Positions 17,176 through 23,321 of a DNA stretch of 23,321 nt are shown here, piece by piece. The notes under the pieces are model-generated. The model was not told where the DNA came from, ran no database searches, and saw only the letters and a list, made by a program, of their open reading frames with translations. The DNA lies in contig DPCJ01000032.1 of the NCBI GenBank assembly GCA_003516705.1, positions 4,209 through 27,529 on the forward strand. Reading direction: 5' to 3'. How positions within the stretch are numbered: position 1 is the first letter of the stretch; every line of letters starts with the position of its first letter. Origin of the DNA: Prolixibacteraceae bacterium. Its GTDB lineage: Bacteria; Bacteroidota; Bacteroidia; Bacteroidales; Prolixibacteraceae. The translations under genes and the position numbers were made by a program.

Positions 17176-18468
17176 ATGGAAACTAAAACTGTTCAGCAAA
17201 GACTTGAAATACTCTCGGATGCAGCGAAATACGATGTTTCGTGTGCATCGAGCGGCAGCAACCGGAAAAATGCCACCAAAGGAATTGGTAACGGCGTGGC
17301 CTGTGGAATCTGCCACAGTTTTACCGAGGATGGACGGTGCGTGAGCCTGTTTAAAATTCTGATGACAAACCATTGTATTTACGATTGTGCCTACTGCGCC
17401 AACCGCCGCAGCAACGATCGCCAGCGCGCCACTTTAACCGTTGAGGAAATTGTTGACCTCACCATTGGATTTTACCGCAGCAATTATATCGAAGGTTTGT
17501 TTTTGAGTTCGGGAGTGATAAAAAGCCCCGATTATACGATGGAGCGGATGGTTCAGGTAGCCAGAAAGCTTAGGATGGAGGAGAATTTCAATGGTTACAT
17601 TCACCTGAAAGCTATTCCCGGCGCCAGCCCAGAGCTGGTACACGAAGGTGGTTTGTGGGCCGACCGAATGAGTGTGAACCTCGAAATCCCGACCGAACCC
17701 AATCTGAAATTGCTGGCTCCCGAAAAAAACTATCCGGCCATATTTTCGCCGATGACACAAATCAGAAACGAAATTCTTGCAAGCAAAGAGGAAGTAAAGA
17801 TTTTCAGAAACGCAAGGCGTTTTGCCCCGGCCGGACAAAGCACCCAAATGATAATTGGCGCGACACCCGAAACCGACAGGCAGATTATTCTGCTTTCGTC
17901 GGGACTGTACAAAACACAAAATCTGAAGCGGGTTTATTTTTCGGGATATCTCCCGGTAAACGATTACGACAAACGACTTCCGGCGCTCACACGTCCGCCG
18001 CTGGTGCGCGAAAACCGGTTGTACCAAAGCGACTGGCTGATGCGGTTTTACCGTTTTAAAGCCGAGGAAATACTGACCGACGACCAGCCTTTTCTCGATT
18101 TGGATGTTGACCCGAAACTGGGCTACGCGCTTCGGAATCTGCATCTTTTCCCGGTGGATATTAACCGTGCCGATTACGAAATGATTTTGCGGATTCCCGG
18201 AGTTGGGGTACAATCGGCTCAGCGGATTATTCTGGCCCGCCGTCACCGAAAACTCAATTCTGAGCATCTTTCGAAGTTGGGAATTGTGATGAAACGCGCC
18301 AAATATTTCCTTACCTGCAACGAGTTGCCGGTTTCAACAACCGACTGGACACCGGAAAAACTTAAACATAAACTGGTTGCAGGGGCTGTTTCGAAAAACA
18401 AAAAATCCTTAGATACACAACTGAGTTTGTTTGGCAATTATCAGCCGGTTTTGCCACCGTTGCACTGA
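17176..18468 (+). CDS. putative DNA modification/repair radical SAM protein (TIGR03916-type)
   Basis: A 430-residue radical SAM protein. The cluster motif CxxxCxxC is Cys67, Cys71 and Cys74 in TNHCIYDCAYCANRR. Four more cysteines lie just before it (Cys23 in VSCASSG; Cys43, Cys46 and Cys55 in ACGICHSFTEDGRC) and might hold a second cluster. The TIM-barrel core follows, including the HLKAIPGASPELV and FAPAGQSTQMIIGAT blocks. Near residues 323-355 a helix-hairpin-helix unit (VDINRADYEMILRIPGVGVQS) points to DNA binding. This arrangement matches the family annotated as putative DNA modification/repair radical SAM protein; its reaction is unknown to me. Its partner gene begins 55 bases downstream on the same strand. 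It is one of only two plus-strand genes here. Confidence 0.87.
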   Translation: METKTVQQRLEILSDAAKYDVSCASSGSNRKNATKGIGNGVACGICHSFTEDGRCVSLFKILMTNHCIYDCAYCANRRSNDRQRATLTVEEIVDLTIGFYRSNYIEGLFLSSGVIKSPDYTMERMVQVARKLRMEENFNGYIHLKAIPGASPELVHEGGLWADRMSVNLEIPTEPNLKLLAPEKNYPAIFSPMTQIRNEILASKEEVKIFRNARRFAPAGQSTQMIIGATPETDRQIILLSSGLYKTQNLKRVYFSGYLPVNDYDKRLPALTRPPLVRENRLYQSDWLMRFYRFKAEEILTDDQPFLDLDVDPKLGYALRNLHLFPVDINRADYEMILRIPGVGVQSAQRIILARRHRKLNSEHLSKLGIVMKRAKYFLTCNELPVSTTDWTPEKLKHKLVAGAVSKNKKSLDTQLSLFGNYQPVLPPLH

Positions 18469-18523
18469 TGATTAACGATTTATGATGACTGATTTTTGAA
18501 AATCAATTTAAGTCTGATGACCA

Positions 18524-19297
18524 ATGACAATAATTACTTATGACGGCACCTTTGGCGGGTTTCTGACAGCAGTTTTCGAAAGTTATAACCGAAAGATTTT
18601 TCCTGTGGATATTTGTTCCCGGATGGGAGAACAAAAGCATCTTTTTGCTCAAAAAACAGATATTCAGACAGATGAAGCAAAAGCGGAACGGGTTTGGAGA
18701 GGCATTCAGCAAAAAATGACAGAGAAAAACAAGCAGTTTGTGTTTTATGCTTTTCTCTCGGAAGAGCAGGGAATTGAGATGAAAATTTACCGTTTTCTGC
18801 GACGACTTTTCAGTGGCAATCTGGATATTGAAACCGATTTTGGCGACCCCGATGTTTTGTACCTCACGCAAACCTCGCGCAAGGTAAAACAGGAAGCCAT
18901 GCGGATGTTGCAGTTTGTAAGGTTTCAACACACAAAAGACGGGTTGTATTTTTGCGGGATTGAACCGCGTTACGATGTGATTCCGCTTGTGGTGAGCCAG
19001 TTTCAGAAACGGTTTGCCGACCAGCGCTGGCTTTTGTACGATTTAAAACGAAATTACGGCATGTTGTACGATAAAAACAAACCACAGGAGGTGGTGATTT
19101 CGAATAAGGAATTCAGCTCGATAACCGGCCAGGTAAACGATAATGTGTTGCAGGAAGGGGAGGAGTTTTACCAGAAATTGTGGAAATCGTATTTTACCCA
19201 CATCAATATTCAGGAGCGCAAAAATCTGAAGTTGCAGCGGCAACATTTGCCACGAAGATTTTGGAAATTTTTGCCGGAGATGATGATTTTGAATTGA
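18524..19297 (+). CDS. TIGR03915/DUF4130-type putative DNA metabolism protein
   Basis: A 257-residue protein opening with MTIITYDGTFGGFLTAVFES, the hallmark of the TIGR03915 (DUF4130) family. In many bacteria this domain is linked to, or fused with, a uracil-DNA-glycosylase-like (UdgX-type) domain and sits beside the radical SAM protein found just upstream here. No GExPG-type glycosylase motif or second domain is present, so this is the stand-alone form. Visible blocks are ARKVK-like TSRKVKQEAMRMLQFVRF, GLYFCGIEPRYDVIPLV, HFQKRF-like SQFQKRFADQRWLLYD, and a conserved basic C-terminus with LPRRFWKFLPE. There is no signal peptide, so it is cytoplasmic. A role in recognising or repairing modified bases together with the radical SAM protein is inference from family and pairing. 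Confidence 0.85.
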   Translation: MTIITYDGTFGGFLTAVFESYNRKIFPVDICSRMGEQKHLFAQKTDIQTDEAKAERVWRGIQQKMTEKNKQFVFYAFLSEEQGIEMKIYRFLRRLFSGNLDIETDFGDPDVLYLTQTSRKVKQEAMRMLQFVRFQHTKDGLYFCGIEPRYDVIPLVVSQFQKRFADQRWLLYDLKRNYGMLYDKNKPQEVVISNKEFSSITGQVNDNVLQEGEEFYQKLWKSYFTHINIQERKNLKLQRQHLPRRFWKFLPEMMILN

Positions 19298-19328
19298 TTA
19301 GATTAAAATTTATCTTTTCTAAACTTAG

Positions 19329-19357
19329 CTTTTCCAAAGTTTAAAACTTTGGAAAAG
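19329..19357. repeat. palindrome copy A, between the convergent TIGR03915 and DUF3160 genes
   Basis: CTTTTCCAAAGTTT (19329-19342) and its perfect reverse complement (19344-19357) surround a single A. It stands between two convergent gene ends and could act as a two-way terminator, but no T-run follows on either strand. An almost identical copy lies at 22007-22041. Confidence 0.8.
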
Positions 19358-19374
19358 TTAGAAAATAAAATAAA

Positions 19375-21921
19375 CTACTCTTTTACAACCTTTACAACCT
19401 GTTGTTGTCTGTTGTTATTCAGCCTGATAAAATAAACTCCTTTAGGAAATGAAGTAAAGTCAACTGTTTCGTAATTGGAATAAACAATTCCTGAGTTCAG
19501 TTTGCGGCCTGAAATATCAAATAGCGAGTAGTTTACCTTGTCGATTGACATATCTGAAAGCTGGATAATTACAAAATCGTTCACCGGATTTGGGAAGACT
19601 CTGGCCAACTCTTCTGATCCAGGAATTTCTTCGGCGTTTTCTACAATCAGCATTGAAGTCGGCAACGATTTTTCAACTACAAATGCATTCCCTGTATTAT
19701 CGGCGAGATAACTGTAAACCCATTTTGGCCGGGATGGCAATTTGTTGTCAAATACTTTCTGTTCCCATTCCTGGTCAGTAACGCGCAAAAAATTGTCGGA
19801 GATGTGTTCGTAATACGACATGAAAGCGCCGGTGTAAGCAGTGGTAATGTCGCTTCCCGGAATTTTTGCAAGACAAACACCAAGATTAATTTTCCCAAGT
19901 CCGGTGTGCAGCACCTTCCCAACCGGAGTTCCCCATTCATCTGTAGGTTGTGTATGAATATCGACATTGATAAAATCGTTTTCAATTACCTTATCGGCCT
20001 GCCAGAACATATCGAGAATCCAACCGTCGATGGGCAATCCGCCGCACTCCTGGTAAGGAACTTTTACAAGCATTGTTTTCAGCCATTCCTGTTCTGCATC
20101 ATCAAAAGCTTCGTTATTTAGTTCTTTCGTTGCCAGAATCTCAAGTTTCTGCATAATTTCTGCAAACCTTCTGAAATACTGGTCCACGGGTTCACCATAT
20201 TCAGGCATTATTTGTTTGCCACTGAAAAAACTGGCGGCATTGTTTGCATAGTCAGCCAGTGTTTTATAAAATTCAGGATAGGGTTCCACGTAAGAAAAGG
20301 GAAATGAACACCCTGCACCACCGGTATAAGAAGGCTTGGCATACAACAAATTATCATGCCGTAACTGAGTCCAGCCAGCAAGTTGGGTGTTCATCTTTTG
20401 CTGATTCCAGGCCCCGGTACGCATAAAGAAAGGCAGGTTATCGTTATCGGGAATGGGGTTGAGGGCACGAATCGATGAAAGCCAGGTACTGTAAAGATTT
20501 TCGCTCCAGAAACCAGGCTCTTTTGTATCAATCAGATACCGCATCAGTGCAAGTTGTGTCCCGTATGGATATTTAGTCATTTCGTCTTCCAGAAAGTGAA
20601 GTGCATTGTTGTTTCCCAAAGCATACAACACATCCAGCGGATTTGGCATCATCCGCATCACCTTGTGGCCGTTGTAAATTATTCGGTCGAAGACTACGTT
20701 TGCCAAAACAAACGCATCGATGATAAACCGTTGTCCGCTAACAAGAAACGAAACAGGCAGTTCATCGGGCGCATCTCCGCACGGATTGACATAGTAAAAA
20801 GCGCCCATATATTGCTGCATAAATTCGGGATTATGAACCAACCCATCGTAATAAGCTGCAAATGTGGCCGAATCATTGAGCTGTGCCGGATTCGAAATAC
20901 CCAGCGATTGCAAAAATTCGGTGTATTCATCTGAAGTCAGATTATCGCTTTCGCCAACGAGGTAAGTAATGATTTCGTTGTTTTGCTGCAACAGGCTTTT
21001 TTCAGCCGACGACTGCATCATTTCGTTTAAAATAAATGCTGAAATATTGAACCGCACGATTTCTTCAGATTCCCAGGGTGGTTCCATTCCACCGGTGGGG
21101 GGAGGTGTCATCGGGATGTCAATTCGGCCAAGCCACATCATCGTTTTAAAATAGGGTTCAAGGTTTGTGTTTCCCATCCATTCGTCTTCCTGCGTAAAAA
21201 CATAGTGTCCCCTCACTTTAAATTGCGAGAAATCGATTGTCCGTAAGCGGTCGGGCCTGGTAAAAAGTACAACAGCAGTTAGTTTTTCACCTTCTATGGC
21301 GCTCATCACCTGCTCGTAATTTTCCTGACTTGCATAGCGTGTTTGCATTTTTGTATTATCAATCAGCGATTTTGCCACTGTAAGGTATAAATCGACATCG
21401 GCAATGTTTTCAGGCAGCGAATCGCCGTATTGCGCTGCAACAGCAGGCAGACTGTTGCATAATCCGGTTATGTATTTACTGATGTTTGGCATCAGCAGCG
21501 CTGTTTCCGAGGCTTTTAAAATATTATCGTACGATGTGTGAAGTGCATGAAGAATGAGGTCGGTTGAGATAAAAACAGGTAAATCTTTGTTAAAAACATG
21601 GTTCTGGTAGGCGGTACCAAAACTGAAGTCGCTGATTCTTTCGGTTACAACAAAATGGTTTTGCATTAAAAGCTCAAGTTCTGTTTCTGTAAGATTGAGT
21701 TTTTGAGTTACCGAATCGAGATAAAGTATTGCTGATGGGTCAGGAGTTTGGCTGAATCCCTTGTAGTATTTCAGGTTGCCGTTCAGGTTTAGGTTGTTAA
21801 GACCATCGTAAGTCAGGTCTTTTACTGATTCGCGAAAGTTGACGAAACTCTTTTCATTAAACTGACTGAATGCTGACAAGGCAATCAGTAACAAACAGGA
21901 AAGTAATAATTGAGTTTTCAT
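19375..21921 (-). CDS. secreted DUF3160 protein with type IX secretion sorting domain
   Basis: An 848-residue exported protein. It begins with a Sec signal peptide (MKTQLLLSCLLLIALSAFS), and the last 75 or so residues form a type A T9SS sorting domain (RVFPNPVNDFVIIQLSD, then FDISGRKL, then FPKGVYFIRL), so it should cross the outer membrane and be released or anchored on the surface. The middle (about 60-720) is DUF3160: PVFISTDLILHALHTSYD at 115-132, VSGQRFIIDAFVL, RMMPNPLDVLYALG and QLRHDNLLYAKPSY are typical blocks. The function of DUF3160 is not known to me; the domain is mostly helical. Start ATG 21921 is supported by a good promoter 27-57 bases upstream. The gene stands alone, bracketed by two matching palindromes. 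Confidence 0.9.
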   Translation of the reverse strand: MKTQLLLSCLLLIALSAFSQFNEKSFVNFRESVKDLTYDGLNNLNLNGNLKYYKGFSQTPDPSAILYLDSVTQKLNLTETELELLMQNHFVVTERISDFSFGTAYQNHVFNKDLPVFISTDLILHALHTSYDNILKASETALLMPNISKYITGLCNSLPAVAAQYGDSLPENIADVDLYLTVAKSLIDNTKMQTRYASQENYEQVMSAIEGEKLTAVVLFTRPDRLRTIDFSQFKVRGHYVFTQEDEWMGNTNLEPYFKTMMWLGRIDIPMTPPPTGGMEPPWESEEIVRFNISAFILNEMMQSSAEKSLLQQNNEIITYLVGESDNLTSDEYTEFLQSLGISNPAQLNDSATFAAYYDGLVHNPEFMQQYMGAFYYVNPCGDAPDELPVSFLVSGQRFIIDAFVLANVVFDRIIYNGHKVMRMMPNPLDVLYALGNNNALHFLEDEMTKYPYGTQLALMRYLIDTKEPGFWSENLYSTWLSSIRALNPIPDNDNLPFFMRTGAWNQQKMNTQLAGWTQLRHDNLLYAKPSYTGGAGCSFPFSYVEPYPEFYKTLADYANNAASFFSGKQIMPEYGEPVDQYFRRFAEIMQKLEILATKELNNEAFDDAEQEWLKTMLVKVPYQECGGLPIDGWILDMFWQADKVIENDFINVDIHTQPTDEWGTPVGKVLHTGLGKINLGVCLAKIPGSDITTAYTGAFMSYYEHISDNFLRVTDQEWEQKVFDNKLPSRPKWVYSYLADNTGNAFVVEKSLPTSMLIVENAEEIPGSEELARVFPNPVNDFVIIQLSDMSIDKVNYSLFDISGRKLNSGIVYSNYETVDFTSFPKGVYFIRLNNNRQQQVVKVVKE

Positions 21922-21947
21922 CGGGCCGTATTTTTGGTTTCAGGTTT

Positions 21948-21978
21948 TAAAGGTAGAAAACCATAGGTTAACATCAAA
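21948..21978 (-). promoter_or_regulatory. Bacteroidota-type promoter for the DUF3160 gene
   Basis: On the minus strand TTTG (21978-21975) is followed after exactly 19 bases by TACCTTTA (21955-21948), seven of eight matches or free positions to TAnnTTTG. The spacing is the consensus one. The transcript would begin near 21941 with a leader of about 20 bases. Confidence 0.6.
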
Positions 21979-22006
21979 GTAATGAGAGGGTTTTAACTTT
22001 TGTTTT

Positions 22007-22041
22007 TAGCTTTTCCAAAGTTTTAAACTTTGGAAAAGCTA
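22007..22041. repeat. palindrome copy B, upstream of the DUF3160 gene
   Basis: A 17-bp perfect inverted repeat (left arm 22007-22023 with core AGCTTTTCCAAAGTTT; right arm 22025-22041) around a single T. It lies just after the DUF1080 stop and about 30 bases upstream of the DUF3160 -33 box. Compared with copy A at 19329-19357 the core differs only at the central base. No T-run follows on the minus strand, so it is not a standard intrinsic terminator for DUF1080. Confidence 0.8.
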
Positions 22042-22054
22042 TTTGAACGAATTA

Positions 22055-22849
22055 CTATTGAAGCAATTCCTTTGGTATTTCCTTTATCGGTTTCACCTGA
22101 ATGGTTTTTACAAACAATTCAGCACCTTCCGACTGCAACTGAATTTTGCCCGAACTTACAGGAATGATTTGTCCGTTTTCAGTTTTGCCAATATTGTTGT
22201 TAATCATTACCACCTGACCGTTTACCACGTGTACCGAAGTACGTCCAAAACAGTACAGGTCAACCGTATTCCATTCACCGAGCGGTTTTTCAGCGTCAAG
22301 CGCTTTTTTAATTCCCTGTCTTTCATAGTCAACCCCGAAAGGTTTTATGGAGTCGTTTTTTGAGTACATAAAACCGTCTTCAACGGTTTTTACAGCCGTT
22401 TCACAATACATGTTTTTCATCAGGTAAGTATCGCCTAACCGTTCATGCATCAACTGGCATTCGGCATTTACCATCCAGGTTCCCAGTGCTTCGCCAAAAT
22501 CGCCAAAACTGTGGTACAGTAATCCGCTGTTTTGTTTTGTGTAAATCGAGTCGCCCCATTTAAAAACCAATTGCAGGTGGTAATTGGAGAAAGTGTCGCG
22601 GGTTGCCAGCGAACCGTTTACAACACCCGAAATGCGAATGAGTTTTTCGCCGTCTTTTTCAACAACAGTGAAAACATTTTCAGTGGTTGCACCAATTCCG
22701 GCATCCTCGGCTCCGGTTAAAAAAGTACCAAGATGTTTGTCCCAGTTGTCGAGGTTTTCGCCATTAAACAATGGGTTCCAGGAGTTTTGGCAAGATGTGA
22801 AGATCAGTACTGTGAAAAGTGAAATAAACAGAAAAGAAATTTTTTTCAT
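22055..22849 (-). CDS. DUF1080 lipoprotein (3-keto-disaccharide hydrolase-like)
   Basis: A 264-residue lipoprotein with signal MKKISFLFISLFTVLIFTSC, so Cys20 is the predicted lipid anchor. After it come Gln, Asn and Ser rather than acidic residues, so surface export is not suggested. The rest is one DUF1080 (PF06439) domain, a LamG/concanavalin-like beta-sandwich: WNPLFNGENLDNWDKHLG at the start, TKQNSGLLYHSFGD and WMVNAECQLMHERLG in the middle, and GKIQLQSEGAELFVKTIQVK at the end, all typical. The family is annotated as 3-keto-disaccharide hydrolase and is often linked to glycan use; the true substrate here is unknown. No sugar-oxidising partner gene is visible. It is followed downstream by palindrome copy B. 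Confidence 0.9.
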   Translation of the reverse strand: MKKISFLFISLFTVLIFTSCQNSWNPLFNGENLDNWDKHLGTFLTGAEDAGIGATTENVFTVVEKDGEKLIRISGVVNGSLATRDTFSNYHLQLVFKWGDSIYTKQNSGLLYHSFGDFGEALGTWMVNAECQLMHERLGDTYLMKNMYCETAVKTVEDGFMYSKNDSIKPFGVDYERQGIKKALDAEKPLGEWNTVDLYCFGRTSVHVVNGQVVMINNNIGKTENGQIIPVSSGKIQLQSEGAELFVKTIQVKPIKEIPKELLQ

Positions 22850-22875
22850 ATCGATATCAGGTTAAGTTGAATAAT

Positions 22876-22907
22876 AAAAAAACTGTCTCATGTAAAATAA
22901 GACAGTT
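22876..22907 (-). terminator. intrinsic terminator of the small HTH gene
   Basis: On the minus strand AACTGTCT (22907-22900) pairs with AGACAGTT (22888-22881) around an 11-base loop, and a run of seven T follows (22882-22876). It lies 26 bases after the HTH gene stop and 27 bases before the DUF1080 start, so it should separate the two transcripts. Confidence 0.8.
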
Positions 22908-22932
22908 ATAAGATTTTTATGGTTTTGTATGA

Positions 22933-23190
22933 TCAGTGAACCGATTCAGCATGGATGAGTTCCATCGCCCGATCGAGAATTGCCGTATCATCGAGCATTA
23001 CAATTCCTCCATTAGGTCCTGGTTCCATGTGAATACCAACTGAAGCTCCTTTTTCGTAATTGGCGCCTCCAAAATAATTCCTGACGGTTTCCTCTGATAC
23101 ACTGAACTCCTGCGCCAATTTCTTGATGGAACCGGCAGGCAAACTGTCTTTGATTTTTCGCAACTCATTAAAAGTGATTTTACTTGTCAT
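22933..23190 (-). CDS. small helix-turn-helix DNA-binding protein
   Basis: An 85-residue protein. Residues about 19-38 (GSIKKLAQEFSVSEETVRNY) form a helix-turn-helix, followed by a Gly-rich link, GIHMEPGPNGGIVMLDD and a C-terminal helix ILDRAMELIHAES. This is a compact protein widely seen in Bacteroidales and usually annotated only as DNA-binding or hypothetical; I recall it as a familiar family, but its targets are not known to me. The HTH resembles those that sense sequence in small regulators and sigma-like factors. It is a single-gene unit with a promoter match upstream and a strong terminator downstream, so it may be expressed at its own, possibly high, level. Confidence 0.88.
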   Translation of the reverse strand: MTSKITFNELRKIKDSLPAGSIKKLAQEFSVSEETVRNYFGGANYEKGASVGIHMEPGPNGGIVMLDDTAILDRAMELIHAESVH

Positions 23191-23236
23191 AGCGCGTATT
23201 TTTTATGTGATTATTAAAAGTTTTTAGTCTCACCTG

Positions 23237-23266
23237 TAAAAATAGAATTAATAATTTAATAACAAA
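23237..23266 (-). promoter_or_regulatory. possible promoter of the small HTH gene
   Basis: On the minus strand TTTG (23266-23263) precedes TATTTTTA (23244-23237) by 18 bases, close to the Bacteroidota TTTG-N19-TAnnTTTG pattern with one mismatch in the -7 box. It would start transcription near 23230, giving a leader of about 40 bases. The region is very AT-rich, so a chance match is possible. Confidence 0.4.
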
Positions 23267-23293
23267 AGTTTCACAGATATCTATTTAAGGAGC

Positions 23294-23308
23294 CTGATTT
23301 AAAATCAG
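23294..23308. repeat. small 7-bp palindrome near the right edge
   Basis: CTGATTT and AAATCAG surround a single A, followed by a run of five T on the plus strand. It could be the end signal of a plus-strand transcript, but no plus-strand gene precedes it here. AT-rich and short, so weak. Confidence 0.35.
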
Positions 23309-23321
23309 TTTTTACTGATAA

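Noticed and set aside
17434..18267. 277-codon minus-strand open frame opposite the radical SAM/HhH gene
   Set aside because: Its protein lacks any recognisable motif, while the plus strand carries clear radical SAM and HhH motifs; it is a shadow frame.
18503..18931. 142-codon minus-strand frame opposite the TIGR03915 gene
   Set aside because: It overlaps a well-supported plus-strand family member and has no domain features.

Overview
This window looks like chromosomal DNA from a Bacteroidota bacterium, probably order Bacteroidales/Marinilabiliales (Prolixibacteraceae-like; the family placement is inference from protein style, not a search). Supporting signs are a C-terminal type IX secretion (T9SS) sorting domain, lipoproteins with short Cys20 lipoboxes, a conserved Bacteroidales-type small HTH protein, the yicC-gmk-nadD gene order, AT-rich leaders without Shine-Dalgarno sequences, and TAnnTTTG-type -7 promoter elements. 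I see no rRNA, tRNA, CRISPR array, insertion sequence or phage gene. The longest gene-free gaps are about 229 bases.

Layout, left to right. (1) 1-8484, all minus strand: an export operon read from the right, made of an ABC ATPase, a giant ABC permease carrying periplasmic M1-peptidase-like and golvesin-like domains, a TolC-type outer-membrane channel, an HlyD-type lipoprotein adaptor, and an RND pump cut by the left edge. (2) 8714-14527, minus strand: housekeeping genes nadD, gmk, yicC and mnmA, an unknown exported protein and a DEAD-box RNA helicase. (3) 14586-16946, minus strand: a patatin-like hydrolase and an AmmeMemoRadiSam-type radical SAM enzyme. (4) 17176-19297, the only plus-strand genes: a radical SAM protein with a helix-hairpin-helix tail plus a TIGR03915-type partner, a predicted DNA repair/modification pair. 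(5) 19375-23190, minus strand: a secreted DUF3160 protein with a T9SS tail, a DUF1080 lipoprotein and a small HTH protein with its own promoter and terminator.

How they work together: the left operon probably couples an ABC exporter with a tripartite RND pump sharing the TolC and adaptor proteins. The centre serves NAD and GMP synthesis, RNA decay, tRNA thiolation and RNA unwinding. The plus-strand pair is the best candidate for a poorly described system: two predicted DNA-metabolism proteins behind a perfect 14-bp hairpin. Two nearly identical palindromes flank the DUF3160 gene, and the hairpin before the radical SAM gene shares their TTCC...GTTTnAAAC...GGAA design, suggesting a dispersed repeat family.

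Three starts were moved inward from TTG codons to ATG (mnmA, DEAD-box helicase, patatin). For the helicase and the patatin the discarded TTG lies in a promoter-like element.
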